A stretch of DNA of 64,000 bases from Galaxea fascicularis (lineage: Eukaryota; Cnidaria; Anthozoa; Scleractinia; Euphylliidae): assembly GCA_948470475.1 (NCBI GenBank), contig OX419338.1, positions 22,433,407-22,497,406 on the forward strand. Reading direction: 5' to 3'. The notes under the pieces are model-generated. The model saw only the letters and a program-made list of their open reading frames with translations, did not search any database and was not told the origin of the DNA. Below, in pieces: positions 1 to 12,103 of this stretch. The stretch's first letter is position 1. Each line of letters begins with the position of its first letter. Position numbers and translations under genes: made by a program.

Positions 1-112
1 GTTTGGTTTAGCCAGGATTCTTTGATTCGACAATTCTTAGAAAAAGCTCGAACTGCCGGCCATTTAGTGTTTTTAAAACCTTGGCTGGTTACCGGCCGTA
101 AAGTGGGCGTAA
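1..112 (+). repeat. partial copy of TIR element family (end only)
   Basis: The first ~110 bases match the right end of the element at 2770-3500 (shared 'CATTTAGTGTTTTTAA' and 'GGTTACCGGCC'). In this copy the stretch 'TTTAGCCAGGATTCTTTG' is continuous. In the 2770-3500 copy the same place is interrupted by a second element, so this copy gives the uninterrupted arrangement. It is cut by the window edge. Confidence 0.7.
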
Positions 113-547
113 ATTTTCGAGCGATTTCTTTTTTACGCGCACATTTCGAGCGAGCTAAAAGAACCCTTGAAACTTCTTTGACATAGCAAGTCGGGCTGCA
201 AACAAAAATAGAGCGAAACTCCTCATACCCTGGCGCCTGAGACAAAATCTCGAAGTCAAGCTATCCCTCGAAAGAACCGCTGACGGTTCGACTTCTTCAC
301 ATAGCCATCTGTCATAAAATTTAGACTTTAAATGTAAACGCGTAAAATATCGACACTTGCATCGAATCTCAGAATCAAAACTGGGGCAAAAAGAGGCCAA
401 TTTGAACGAGTTTTAGCCTACAGTTTCCTTACTTGTGAGACATTGTTACCGTAAACAAACGCAAATTCTTCTAGTAGATCCCAGTACTAAATCGTGTTTG
501 GATACTAGTTACCAGTCGACAACGGTAAGTGGCAGCCATCTTAAAGT

Positions 548-1029
548 TAGCCTGCGTGGCCGGCGTAATCGGGAAAGGGGAAGGGGAGCGAGGGAGGCGA
601 GAAAAAATGAGGGGGATTGGGGAGAGGAGAGAGGGAACGCCTGCCACAAGAACTCCATTCGCTTCATTCCCGCCCAACGATTTTCAGTTAATCCAATTAC
701 TTTATCCGTCAATAACTGTCAATTCATCCACCAATCAAAATCAGACGTGCGTTTCTCTGCATGACTGATTTCACGCGGGAATGTGCCACATGCAGACAAA
801 ACGTCTCACGCCGGGCACGCAGTAAGAGGGATTAAATTGCTTCAATTCTCAAGAGACTTACTGTCAGAAATTAGCCAATCAGAAATTTGCGTTTGCCAGC
901 GAACGCAGAAATGAAGCGAATGGGGTTCTTGTGGCAGGCGTCCCCTCTCTCCTCTCCCCAATCCCCCTCATTTTTTCTCGCCTCCCTCGCTCCCCTTCCC
1001 CTTTCCCGATTACGCCGGCCACGCAGGCT
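548..1029. mobile_element. MITE with ~120-bp TIRs and 10-bp target duplication
   Basis: Bases 549-667 reappear reverse-complemented at 906-1029 (the AGCCTGCGTGGC end, then a G/A-rich stretch). The element is flanked on both sides by ATCTTAAAGT (538-547 and 1030-1039). Long TIRs with a 9-10-bp target duplication suggest a Mutator-like non-autonomous element. That superfamily assignment is inference. No transposase is encoded, and the short ORFs here come from the TIRs. Confidence 0.85.
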
Positions 1030-1065
1030 ATCTTAAAGTGGGCGTAAAAAAAATTGCCCTGTCCG

Positions 1066-1300
1066 GGGCCTGTCTCTCGAAAGTCCCGTAAAGTTTTCGG
1101 GCCCGAGAAGCCATTTCAAAAACTGCGATCCGCTTATTCTAAAAACCTGGTCTTTTACTATGATTTCAAGATACGAAAGGGCAAATTTTTTTGCAAAATT
1201 TCATACGTGGAAATGTCTTCGTTTTTAAGATACGAAGGAAATTATGGCACCCGAAATGCGCCAGAAAAGTTTCGGGACTTTCGAGAAACGGGTACCAGGA
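1066..1300. mobile_element. short TIR element (family copy 1)
   Basis: Starts with a 'CTCGAAAGTCCCG' type end followed by TTTTCGGGCCCGAGAAGCC and closes with the inverted form 'CGGGACTTTCGAGAAACGGG'. A second diverged copy lies at 3936-4152 and shares 'GAAGCCATTTC' and 'CTGCGATCCGCTTA'. It is non-coding. Confidence 0.7.
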
Positions 1301-1380
1301 CCGCGAATGATCCCCAATTTGAACCGTAAATGATCCCGGACCGCAAATGATCCCCATACTGGACCGCAAATGATCCCGAC
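1297..1380 (+). repeat. tandem repeat of ~21-bp 'ACCGCAAATGATCCC' unit
   Basis: Four imperfect copies of (G)GACCGCAAATGATCCC stand in direct order immediately after the TIR element. Confidence 0.75.
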
Positions 1381-1874
1381 TAAAAAATAAGGAATGGCAT
1401 GGATTGATATGAAAACACGTTTTATCATTTTATAAGAAATATTCCATAGCTGATTTTTTTTTTATTTTTTTCGTTTTTAGTGGAAAATCTGTGACATTGC
1501 GTGACGTTCTGTCGAGTAACATACCCCGTTTTAAGGGCAAAGTTTTTGTCGATTTTAGGACCTTTAGCGTTCGAAAGACATTTGTTGTGATCGTGGGCTG
1601 CGAACCTTCTGTTTATTGTGTAGAACGTTGGAGAACATGCTTATAATCGGATTTCATTTCTGTTGCATATGATCAACGCTTCCGATGCATGTATGATGTC
1701 AGTGAAATCGAGCATGTAAAAATCACAAGAACAACAGAGAATTAAAATGCAAATATAGTGTGATAGCTGTAAAAAAAACCCTTAAATTTCCACAGTTGAT
1801 TTCACCGACTGACGGTTGAAATTAAAGTCTTTTGTTCAGCATCCCATCGAGACTGCAGCTTAGATATAGAGCGT

Positions 1875-2045
1875 TTTCACTCACGTGACCAGCGGCCATA
1901 TTGGTTTAATGAAACAAAAGAAAGTATTTGCATAAAAATAGAGTCCAATTCCCAGAGGGTTAGCCTGGTACACCAATATGGCCGCCGTTCCTTTGTTTTG
2001 GAACACCAACATGGCCGCCGTGACATCATGTGAAAACCCTCTATA
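1875..2045. mobile_element. short 'GGCGGCCAT' TIR element
   Basis: Left part 'GTTTTCACTCACGTGACC' plus 'CGGCCATATTGG' is mirrored by 'ACATGGCCGCCGTGACATCA' plus 'TGTGAAAACCC' on the right. Related sequence occurs again at 61383-61450. This is a non-autonomous element or a fragment of one. Confidence 0.6.
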
Positions 2046-2629
2046 TCAAGGAAAATAAAGAATAAATAAAATTTGCCAAAATTCTCATTCTCGTGAGGAT
2101 TAACGAATACTTTTTGTGCTGTTTACATGAGTCGCGGACCAAGGGACTGCGAGCAAAGTCACCATTTTTCGAATTACGAGGAAAATGTCACCGTTTCGAA
2201 CTTGCCACTTTAAGATTATCGCAAGAAACATAAAAGCTATCTTCAGTGAAAACTTCAGTTCGTTACATGTTGCGGGTGAATGTTCGAGATTACAACTTTT
2301 ACTCGCGGACCAAGGACCACATACTGTACACAGCTGTGCACACAAAGTTGACCAACACACGATGCAGCACGATTCATAAACGTAGCGAAATAAATTCCGA
2401 AGACATGGCACTAGCTATAGACAGCAGCGTAATTCTGTTCTCTCCGTTTAAAGATAAAAACCCCAGTCATAGTTTCTACAGGTCTTCAAGTTGTAAGGCA
2501 CAAAATTGAATCCAAATGTCTTCAACTTACTGATATGCCCTTGTTCTTCCGCCATTTCGATCAGGCGAAGCTTGACCTGGGGTTTTGCAGTTTATGGTAC
2601 AGCGGTTGTACAACAAACGTATTGTTGAT

Positions 2630-2722
2630 ATTTATTTATTTATTTATTCATTTATTTATCTATTTATTTACTTGGTTATTTGTTTGTTTGTTTATTTATT
2701 TAGTTTAATTTATTTTAATTTA
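2630..2722 (+). repeat. TTTA-type microsatellite
   Basis: A run of TTTA units with a few substitutions (TTCA, TCTA, TTGG, TTTG). Confidence 0.9.
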
Positions 2723-2769
2723 TGTTCCTTTTTTTAATTTTAACACCCCGGCCCCGAGTCGGCGTTTTA

Positions 2770-3500
2770 CCGACGCCCATTTTGTTCAGGTCGAGTGCCG
2801 GCCAAGACGTTTAAAAAACACTAAATGACCGGCAGTCCGATAAAAATTGTTCTAAGTGTCACAAATCACGGTAAAGCAAGCGCTGGAGTCATTTCAGGAT
2901 CACTTGACTTTTCATAATCGACGTGCGATGGTTTGGATTAGCCAGGGGCACCCCACGAGCAAATTAATAAAAAAAAAACCTTTGAGGGATATTTCTAGGC
3001 TCCTTGTAATGTTTAAAGACCATTTAAAGAGTTGTTTTAATCAGCTAGAAAAATTCGATCTATTCGGATTTCTTAACTGAAAATTGAAGTGGCCGAAAAT
3101 TTTGGGGAATGAAATCTTCATTTCAGAAATTGCTAGCAGAACGTTACCTTCGAAGAACTTCTCTGCGAACTATTTGCTTACCTGAAAAAGCTAGGCGACC
3201 TTTTTAAGAGCGAAAAATTGCAAAAATATCCCTTCCGAAAATCTAAGGGACTATCTTTCCCTGGATTTCCCTAGTTGCGAATCTTTTAGGTGACGTTTTA
3301 AATAAGGGATCAGAAGCTTTTTGGCAATGCATTGTCCGAAAGTCTTAGATCGGGTAGACTCTCCCGAACAGATATTTCATCGAAGTTTCTCGTTGGGTGC
3401 CCCTGATTAGCTAGGATTCTTTGACTTGACAATTTTTATAAAAAATATCGGGCTGCCGGTCATTTAGTGTTTTTAACACCTTGGCCGGTTACCGGCCATA
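2770..3500. mobile_element. TIR element interrupted by a younger element
   Basis: The left arm (about 2770-2850) is the reverse complement of the right arm (3420-3500); both contain the CATTTAGTGTTTTTAA core and the CCGGCC end. The partial copy at position 1 belongs to the same family. The middle is split by the inner element at 2944-3404. Confidence 0.75.
2944..3404. mobile_element. nested hAT-like MITE with 8-bp target duplication
   Basis: Ends are AGGGGCACCCCACGAG and the inverted CTCGTTGGGTGCCCCT. Flanks are GATTAGCC (2936-2943) and GATTAGCT (3405-3412), an 8-bp duplication with one mismatch, as expected for hAT. The uninterrupted site is preserved in the copy at 1-25. Inner sequence carries no transposase. 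Confidence 0.8.
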
Positions 3501-3935
3501 TAGCCACAGCCATCTAAAATAGGGCGGAGCTGTCCTTAGTAATTTTTGAATAAAGAAAAATAGAGTAAAAGAAGGTAGACAAACCATCCGCAGGAAAAAT
3601 GTGTGATGAAAACAATTTTGAGAGACTGATGATTGATTGTATGCCTACCATGAAATGGCTGACCCCTTGTTTGTTCTTGTTTGTTTGTTTGTTTACGTCC
3701 ACTCGATATCAATGTGACTTGCATAAAGCTGCTTTTTGCAAAAATTATTGCCTGTGCTGCGCTTGCGAAAGGAAACTATTATATAAACAATTTCATTTGC
3801 GACAGGTTTTCCTCGTACCCTCGAAAACAATTTCTTATTTATCGTAAGCTAAATTTTGATAAATCAAAAGGTTTCGAGTTTTCTCGTACGTAATGAATGG
3901 GAACTATCCAGACCCCCTCAGTATACAATGCAGGG
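3501..3935. other. non-genic stretch
   Basis: Only a GTTT-type microsatellite (about 3668-3695) and AT-rich sequence. I see no gene or clear repeat boundary. Confidence 0.5.
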
Positions 3936-4152
3936 GACCGTTTCTCGACAGTCCCGAAAACTTTTCGGGCCCGAGAAGCCATTTCTGAAACTGCGATCCG
4001 CTTACTTTAAAAAGTTAGTCTTTCAACAGGACTTCAAAATATGAAAAGGCAAATTTGTTGCAAAATTTCATGCCTGGAAATGTTTCCGTTATAGAGATAT
4101 ATAGGAAATTATAGCACCCGAAATAGTCCCGAAATGTTTCGCGATACGCACA
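3936..4152. mobile_element. short TIR element (family copy 2)
   Basis: A diverged copy of the element at 1066-1300. It opens with 'ACCGTTTCTCGACAGTCCCG' and closes with a weak inverted match near 'CCCGAAATGTTTCGCG'. Confidence 0.65.
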
Positions 4153-4828
4153 CCAGGTCATAAGAGCTTGGGACACTTGTCAAACTTGGGCAAAAACTAG
4201 AAAATTTCACTACGAACACTTTTATCCTTATAACACGAATGCATGTTGCTGTTTTACTGCACCTTTTAGAACCCCCTTCCCCTAACACAATGTTGAAATA
4301 ATCCAGCCGTCGATGAACTAACCTGCGTTTTTGCGACCGCTAAAAATCGGAGTTTAAAGCTTGCCCCAACATATTTTGAAAAGATCGTATTAATGCAGTA
4401 GGGTGTCTTGTGGTACACTTTCCTACAGGCCGTAAATTATGTTAAGATTTAATTCTCTCACAATGTGGCTTGAATGGCACACTTCTTTATTCGCCTAAAC
4501 TAAGCAGTGAAGACTCTGACCTTTTGTTAATTATACGCTGTCTTTCTTTTAAGGTTTTACCGGTAGGTGAAAATAGCTATAGACACTTTAGGGGTGAAAA
4601 CAACTATATATATGAAAGTATATCCAACAACAACAACAATATTTATTATTTCACAGCGAATTCTTATTCCCCTGGCTCCGCAGATAGCAGTGCTAACCGA
4701 GGCGAGCCAGGATAATCAGTAAAAGAAGGGAAAAACTACAGATAAATAAGTAGATGGTAAATACGAAAACAGTTTAAGTCTACAGAAACAACTATGTAAT
4801 TCATTCAAGTTGGCAACGCATTTCATAT

Positions 4829-5071
4829 TTGAATTTTACTGTTTCGGATATTTACTCCTTTGCTTCTTCTAGGGGAATGGTTCTTAACGCTAAAAAATGC
4901 AAGGAAATGTGCATTAGTTTTTTGCAGTATTGCTCGTTTCCCCCAGCCCCTCTAATGGTTGGTGGCTCTCTGATAGAAAAGGTTTCCTGTTACAAGCTGT
5001 TAGAGGTTCACTTGTTCGATAACTTAACATGGAACGAGCAGGTCACTCATATTGTAAAGAACATCTACATC
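4829..5071 (+). pseudogene. LINE reverse-transcriptase C-terminal fragment
   Basis: The translation has the order 'VLNAKKCKEM', 'GGSLIEKV', 'YKLLEVHL', 'LTWNEQVTHIV', which is the post-palm region of CR1/Jockey-type LINE reverse transcriptases ('NxxKCKEM ... YKLLGVxLDxxLTW'). Only this part is present. It runs into a CTACAT repeat at about 5060-5085, so it is a relic. Family level is inference. Confidence 0.65.
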
Positions 5072-5180
5072 TACATCTACATGTTTTTCATTTACGTGTC
5101 ATAATTCCGAGGTATTTGTATGTAATTAATTAATGACCGCCCTGTAATTCAGTTTATGCTGCAAAAAGGTTGAATCAACG

Positions 5181-5181
5181 A

Positions 5182-5212
<31 letters not shown>
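5181..5212 (+). repeat. ATT microsatellite
   Basis: About ten ATT units. Confidence 0.9.
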
Positions 5213-5285
5213 GTTGTGAGAGGCAAATAACTAAGACGAAATGAGTAAGGTAGCGAGACAAAGATGATAGCTACTAAAAGTATTT

Positions 5286-5549
5286 TCAAACTTTTGAGAT
5301 TATCGATTCTAAGTCTTCGTAGGAGTCTTCAGATTCTAATATATATTGAACAAATTTCCTTTTAAAGATGAGTTTTGGTTGTGTTTGGAGCTTAGATGGT
5401 ATCTCATTCCACAGTTTTGCACCAATTGTTGAAAACGATTTACGTTCAATTTCAAGATTTGATTTTTTAATATGCAAGTTGTTGGAAGCTGAAGATTCAC
5501 ATCTGTCAGCGAAACATATGAAACGGAGAGCACGTTTTTGTAGGATCAA
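5286..5549 (-). pseudogene. LINE ORF2 C-terminal tail fragment
   Basis: An 87-residue reading frame with 'KSFSTIGAKLWNEIPSKL' followed by a lysine-rich helix. This 'xxGxxLWNxIPxxL' tail ends the ORF2 of many invertebrate CR1/RTE-like LINEs; the same motif recurs at 13427-13570 on the other strand. No upstream reverse transcriptase adjoins it on this strand, so it is an isolated relic. Confidence 0.6.
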
Positions 5550-5796
5550 AAGCTTATTTAATTGGGTTTTGCCAGCGTGTCCCCATGCAATTAAGCCGTA
5601 TCATAAGTAAGGAACAACAAGGCAGCTGTATATACTAACAAGAGTATGGAAGGGAACAAAATGCCTTATCTTGGCCAGTAATCCAATGGTTTTGCTAAGT
5701 TTCAATATTACAGAGTCGGGGAGGAGCCTGGGCCGTAATGGAGTAAAGACGTGTGTCATGGCCGTCCGCTAAAACAACTACATTTCGTACCCTTTC

Positions 5797-6775
5797 ATGG
5801 CTGAAACCATACAAAAATTATTAGAAAAGAAAAGATTTTTATCTTCTTCTTCGGAGGAAACTTCACCTCCCATCCGAACGTCGAAGAACCGCAAGAAACC
5901 AAGAGGTTCTAATTTTATTTTCGACACGGCTTCAAACCACGAGGAAGAAACCAACTCCGTAACAACACCAGAGATGTATGCAAACCTTGATGCAAAACTG
6001 GAAGTGATTTTATTGAAGCTAGAGAAATTAGATGCGATTGAAACGTCTGTTAAAGGCCTGCAAGATACACTCGCTCGAATGGACGACCGAATTCGCGCCC
6101 TGGAAAGTGTTCAAGCGATGTCAAACCAAGACATAAACGACCTCAAGGTCAGTTTAAGTTTCACCGAGGACCGACAAAGGAAAACTACCGAAGGCTTTGA
6201 CACATATAAGGAGCAGATCAACCTTAAAATGACCGAACTTTCCAAGACAAACGCCGAATTGGATAGCAATATCAAAGAACTGGAAAATAAAAATCTCTAC
6301 TTAGAAGCATATTCCAGGCGAGAGAATATTAAATTCGAGAACATCCAAGAAGAAACCGGACATAGCGCGCACCAAGAAGACACCGAAGATGTGCTTCGCA
6401 CCTTCCTCGAAACACACCTCGGTTACGAAAACGCCAGATCGGTCGAGATACAGCGTGTACACCGCCTAAAGGTAAAGAAATCCAACGCTTGTAATGATAC
6501 AAAACCAAAACCCATCATAGCTAGATTTTTACGTTACAAGGATTGTGAACGCATCAGTCTTTTCTCTCGGCCACCGACTGAAAGACACCGAATTCCGAAT
6601 GTACCAAGACTTGCCATACGGCATTGTAGAGAGAAGAAGAAAACAAATGGACACTTTCAAACTCGCAAAGAGGAACAAAATTCCAGCCGCATTCAGTAAG
6701 TCCCAGCCTGATAAGCTTTATATAAGAGGGAAATTATGGCCCGTTGGTAAACCACTTGATTTAGCCTTGTGTTAA
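5797..6775 (+). pseudogene. LINE ORF1 protein (L1/Tx1 type), frameshifted
   Basis: The ORF1 product is an RNA-binding chaperone that coats the retroelement RNA. The first 230 codons give a basic N-terminus, then a long coiled coil (about residues 65-165), then 'YSRRENIKFENI' and 'IQRVHRL', typical of the L1-ORF1 RRM region. Near 6570 the frame shifts; the continuation ('FRMYQDLP', 'YIRGKLWPVG') is in the next frame and ends at 6775. The break makes this a pseudogene. Confidence 0.75.
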
Positions 6776-7147
6776 TTTAGCTGTTCATACACTAATCCGT
6801 TTTAGCGGACGGACAAATGCAATCAACTGACAACCAATCCAACTAAAATTGCTGTTCCCAGACCGAAACGCAACTAGTGCGTTTTCAAGATCATTACAGA
6901 GGTCTTGTTTAAATTGTGATATGTTTTTCAGCATTTCAGTCCTGGTGTATTTGAGTGTTGTAGTGTTTCTAGCTACATGCAGTGTCTGTTTATTTCCATT
7001 AAATTTCACTATTTTCAATTATGCTATAAACTCCAAAAAAATGCAAATTTCACCAGTCCCAAAGGAGAAAAGGAAGCCGTCAAAACTGTATCTCACCCAA
7101 AGTTGCCTTAATCATGCATATCTTAAGTCAATTTACTCACACCATCA

Positions 7148-8104
7148 ATGGACACTATTGAAAATCTGGACATTAAGTGCCTCTCAATTAACATAAGAGG
7201 TCTCAACAAGTCGATTAAGCGCCGTTCAATTTTTCGATGGATCCACAACCAAAACGCTCAATTTACATTTCTTCAGGAAACCCACAGCACTAAACTTACC
7301 GAAGACACTTGGTCCGCTGAATGGGGCGGCAAAGCTTTTTTCAGCCACGGTACATCAAACAGCAAGGGAGTAATGATACTTGTAAACCCAAAACTTGATT
7401 GTAAAATAGTCAAGTGTGTTTCTGACAAAAACGGAAGATATATCATTCTGGACGTATCAGTCGAAGATTCACGTTTAATTTTAGTCAACATCTATGCACC
7501 AAATGACCTAAACCAACAATCCAAATTTTTTAGATCCCTACACCATCAGCTGCAAGACTTTTCTCATGAAAATATCGTTATCGGAGGTGACTTTAATTGC
7601 GCTTTGTCGGACAAAGACAAAAAAGGTGGAAACGCGGTCGCCCAGAAAGCGTCTGTAATTAAGGAAATCGAAGAGTTGTGTACATCTTATAACTTAGTTG
7701 ATATCTGGCGTCACTTAAACCCTCTCCTCGAATCGTACACTTGGAGAAATAAGTCTTACAAGATACAGTGCAGATTAGACTTCTTTCTAATCTCGGAAGA
7801 GCTCACAAGTGTAGATGCGACGTGTAAAATTTTCCACGTGCCCGAAACGGATCATTCTGCAATTTCGTTACACCTGCAGGCCAGATTTAACAAACAACGC
7901 CGAGGCCCAGGATTTTGGAAATTTAATAGCTCTCTACTTAAAGATGACAATTATGTTAACGCTCTACGCAAAAACATTGATTTGTTCAAGGCCAAATATG
8001 AAAACGTTGAAGATAAAGGTTTGAAATGGGATCTTATAAAAATGGAGATTAGGGGTTTCACTGTAAAATATGCCAAAACGAAAGCAAAAAGACGTAAAAA
8101 GTAA
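7148..8104 (+). pseudogene. LINE ORF2 endonuclease part
   Basis: An apurinic/apyrimidinic-type endonuclease domain that nicks target DNA for target-primed reverse transcription. Visible motifs in order: 'SINIRGLN' near the start, 'FLQETH' (catalytic Glu), 'VNIYAPND', 'IGGDFNCAL' (Asp/Asn), 'RLDFFLIS', and 'ETDHSAISL' (catalytic Asp-His) near residue 235. After the domain the frame ends in a stop at 8102-8104, which separates it from the reverse transcriptase. The L1/Tx1 clade is the best fit. Confidence 0.8.
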
Positions 8105-8210
8105 GAACTGACACTCCAAAATAAAATAAATGAACTTCTGCTAAGTCTACTGAGAAAGAAATCCTAACAATCACCATGCCCAAAACGAACTACTCGCAGC
8201 AAAATTACGT

Positions 8211-9604
8211 TTGCAAAAAATCATGCACTTCAAAGTAAAAGGTGCGATCCTTAGGAGCAAGGTAAGATGGTATGAAGAAGGTGAATGTAACACGAGATAT
8301 TTTTTCGGCCTAGAAAACCGTGTCCAAACCAAAAAAGTCATTAAAAAGCTGAAAATAAATGATGACACATACATTTATGATCAACTAGCCATCCTAGACA
8401 AGCAAAAAAAGTTCTACGAGTCAATCTATCAATCCAAAGAAAGTGATGAAGACATCCCTCAGGGTAGTAACTTCCTGAAAGCCGAATTGGTATCACCTTT
8501 ATCACCCGAAGATCAAAAACTATGTGACGGGCCAATTACAGATGCCGAATGTCTAAGCGCAGTAAAAGATTTCAAAAAATGCAAAACACCAGGTACAGAC
8601 AGTTTCCCAGCTGAATTTTACCAATTTTTCTGGCCCGAGCTGCGAACCGAAATGTTAGCAAGTTTCCACTTCGTCTTTCAGTCCGGCTCTCTCTCGATTA
8701 GTCAACGGCGCGGGGTAATCTCTCTCATTCCCAAAAAGAACAAAGACAAATCCATACTTGAAAATCTACTCCCGATCTCGTTATTGAATGTAGATTATAA
8801 AATACTTATCAAAGTCATTGCCAAAAGAATAGAAAAAACCTTGCCCAAAATCATTAATCCTGATCAAACCGGATATGTAAAAGGAAGCTATATAGGCGAA
8901 AACATCAGATTAATCAAAGATGTCATGTTTCTCACTAAGCGCTTCGATATGCCTGGAATTGCAATCTTTTTGGATTTCCGAAAAGCTTTTGATACAGTAA
9001 AATGGAACTATATCTATTATCCACGCTTCGACTGTTCAATTTTGGCCTAGATATTCAAAGATGGATAGAAGTCATCTACCACAATGTATCTAGCTGTGTC
9101 CTAAACAATGGTCACGCGTCATCTTTTTTTCAATTGCACCGAGGTGTCACGCAAGGATGCCCCTTATCGGGCCTTCTTTTTGTAATTGGTATCGAGCTTC
9201 TCGCAAGGGCTTTGAAAAGCAACAATGACATAAAAGGCATTACCGTTGGCGGAAAGGAAACAAAAGTCACCCAATTCGCTGATGATACTACAGTATTCGT
9301 TAACGACCATCAATCTGTCATTAACCTTTTGAAGCTTCTAAGTGAATTTAAACACACCGCGGGTCTAGAAGTAAACACAATTAAAACAGAGGCGATGTGG
9401 CTTGGAGCTTGGAGAAACAAAACTGATACCCCATATAATTTCAAATGGCCTCAAGAACCGATGCAAGCTCTCGGCATCTTCTTTTCGTACAACTCCGACG
9501 CTGCAAATAAGCTGAATTTTGGAGAGAAAATTATCAAATTGAAAAATACGCTTAAGAATTGGAAAAGAAGGAAGCTTACCCTCCATATGGCAGAATTAAA
9601 ATAG
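8211..9604 (+). pseudogene. LINE ORF2 reverse-transcriptase part, frameshifted
   Basis: The N-terminal part shows 'GAILRSKVRWYEEGE' and 'YFFGLENR', the usual linker of L1/Tx1 ORF2. The fingers/palm follow: 'PGTDSFPAEFYQFFW', 'GVISLIPKK', 'FLDFRKAFDTV' (first catalytic Asp). The frame then shifts near 9010-9050 and continues with 'VTQGCPLSGLLF' and 'FADDTTVF' (catalytic Asp pair) before stopping at 9604. All reverse-transcriptase blocks are recognisable but not in one frame. Confidence 0.8.
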
Positions 9605-10658
9605 TGAAAACCCTAGGTTTGTCGAAACTAATTTATAACACCTCTGTGCTCGAGATCCCCGATTGTTACGTCAAAGAAATAAACAAACTATCTTTCGAGT
9701 TTATATGGGAAGGAAAACCAGCCAAAATAAAAAGAAAGACCATAATAAGTGACATAAGTCAAGTGTTGAGAATGATGGATTTTGAAATCATGAATAAAGC
9801 GCTGAAAATTGCTTGGATCAAGAGAATCACCGAAAACGTTCAACCAGCATGGAAAATAATACCAGAGTTCACCGCTACCAAATATGGAGGTTTATCCTTT
9901 CTAACCAAATGTCAATACGATATCAAGCATCTCAACCTTGACAACCTTCCACCTTTTTACCACACGCTACTTAAGTATTGGCAAGAATACAATGCTGACA
10001 AATTCTCGGAGGACCAATGCATTCACAACAAAATCATCTGGAATAATAGTCGCATCCTGATTGGAGACCGGCCAGTTTTTTTCAAACCCTTATTTGAGGC
10101 TAAGATTATACGTATTAAACAGTTTTTAAGAGAAGACAACACCTTCTTCACACTGGACGAGCTCATTCGCAAAGTGAACATCAATATTCCCTTTACACTG
10201 TACTATGGCCTTGTCGCTGCCATTCCTACAGAATGGAAAAATATATTAAAAATCAAAATAACTCGCACCCAAACCCGCCTCTTGAAGACCTTCCGTCGAC
10301 ACGTGTCGCGTATTCTACACTTCTAACCAACAACGTAAGTCCACCAACATCAGAGAACAGAATTCTAAATTACGGTTTCTCCAAAGAAAGCATCCACAAG
10401 GTGTACACGTTGCCTTTCCTAATAACCAAAGACACGAAATTAATTGCTTTCCAGTATAAAATAATACACCACATCTTACCTACCAAATCCAGCCTTTTTC
10501 GAGCTGGCATTACTGATAGCGACATTTGTTCCCTATGTGCTAACGAAAAGCAAACAATAAACCACCTACTGTACCACTATACTGTATCTAAGGCTTTCTG
10601 GGATAGATTCACCAGCTGGTGGTACCAGAAATTCAAACAAGTGGTCAATTTGAATTAA
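9559..10658 (+). pseudogene. LINE ORF2 C-terminal region, frameshifted
   Basis: Downstream of the reverse transcriptase, a frame from 9559 to 10326 carries the thumb and linker region ('LSKLIYNTSVLEIP', 'FIWEGKPAKIKRK'). A second frame (10233-10658) carries the C-terminal Cys/His motif 'CSLCANEKQTINHLLYHY', typical of L1/Tx1 ORF2 ends. The two frames overlap by a shift, so the copy is not translatable as one protein. Confidence 0.7.
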
Positions 10659-11129
10659 TCTAACATCCTATACGGTTGGCATAATAGCATCAAAAATAAA
10701 CAGGAACTTAATGTCACTCTTCTTATTGCAAAATTCCATATCTTCGCGACAAGTTCATGTGATGGCAACTTATGTTTTTTAAGGCTTTCTTCTCCGCCTC
10801 CAAGATAAACTCGATGTCTTAAAGCAAAGCTATATTGCCCAAAGAAAGCTACATAAATTCTTAAATATCTGGGGAAAACTATTATAACTGTCACTTCGCT
10901 TCGTCCTTTTCTTTCCACTCTCGTTCATTGTAACTCTTTTCTTTAAGCCAGACGCAGTATTGCTTGCAGCTGTTTAAGTTTAATTTTATTTACGTTTTAA
11001 AACATGTCATAAAGATAATTGTTACCATTCTGTAAATAGTGTAATGTAAGTAGTGCAGTATTGTTCCGTAAGTACCGTTAGTTTGTGTTAACTGTGGTAG
11101 AAAAAAAAAAGTTGTAAAGAGGTAGAGAT

Positions 11130-12065
11130 TTTGGGGGTCACCTTCCAATGCCACAGCAAATTTTCAAAGCACGTGAAGAACAAAAAAAAAATTACAGAGT
11201 CAATATGGTTTTTCCATGACAGTTTACAATCAATTAGGACACCGAGATATTTCACATGATCTTTACATTCCAGGTGAGTTTATAATGTATTGGTTTGGCT
11301 ATTGTTAATGCATATTGTAGGAAGAAAAGGAAGGTGTTTTTGATAAGGACGAAAAATTACAAAATTAGTTTTTTTGAGATTAATGGTTAGTTTGTTAGAT
11401 ACGAGCCACTGGTACACATTATGTAGTACAACATTCATTTCTTTTTCAAGAGTTTTGAGGTCTTTGTCGCCGTGAAGAATATTTGTGTCATCAGCAAATA
11501 AATAAAATTTCAATTTCTTTGAGCTGCAATAAATATCGTTGACATACAGGAGAAAGAGCAATGGTCCCAAAACTGAGCCTTGAGGAACTCCACAAGTTAT
11601 GATTGACTTATTAGACCACTTATTTCCAACTACCGTCACTTGCGCTCTCTCGTGCAGATAAGATCTGAACCAATCATTAATGAACCCCCGAAATCCATAA
11701 TGAGCTAATTTTTGAAGCAAAATTCCATGGTCAACGGTATCAAAAGCTTTCTTTAAGTCAACAAGGGCACCACAAGAGAACTTACCCACATCCATATTTG
11801 ATTGAATGGCATTAACAATATCAAGAATTGTATGTTCCGTTGAGTAACCTTGTCTAAAGCCATATTGTAATGAACTTATAATAATTTTTCTTTCATCGAT
11901 AAAAGATTTCAACCTTTTAAAGACAAGTTTTTCAAAGATTCTGTTATTAAAACAGGATAATAATGAAATTGGTCTATAGTTGCTAGGATCTGTCTCATCA
12001 TCAGATCTGAAGATTGATATAACGTTTGCCATTTTTAGTTTGGAGGGGAACGTATTATATAACAT
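11130..12065 (-). pseudogene. LINE reverse-transcriptase fragment (CR1/Jockey type)
   Basis: On the minus strand a 261-codon open frame (11280-12065) covers most of a reverse transcriptase: 'NYRPISLLSCFNNRIFEKL', 'QYGFRQGYSTEHTIL', 'LVDLKKAFDTVDH', 'GVPQGSVLGPLLFLLYVND' and 'YLFADDTNIL'. After the stop, 'HVKYLGVLID' and 'LSWKNHI' follow at 11190-11270 in another frame. The endonuclease and the tail are missing. It abuts the 3' end of the ribokinase gene and is a 5'-truncated insertion. Confidence 0.8.
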
Positions 12066-12103
12066 AATAATATATATATTATAACAGTAAAAAGCACAAA
12101 TTA

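Larger units (their letters stand above)
5700..11115 (+). mobile_element. L1/Tx1-like LINE, full structure, inactivated by frameshifts
   Basis: Order of parts: ORF1 (coiled coil plus RNA-binding domain), apurinic-type endonuclease, reverse transcriptase, C-terminal Cys/His motif, then an A-rich end near 11100. The reading frame changes at least once in ORF1 and several times in ORF2, and a stop separates endonuclease from reverse transcriptase, so this copy is dead. Both exact ends are uncertain because I could not identify target duplications. Confidence 0.8.
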
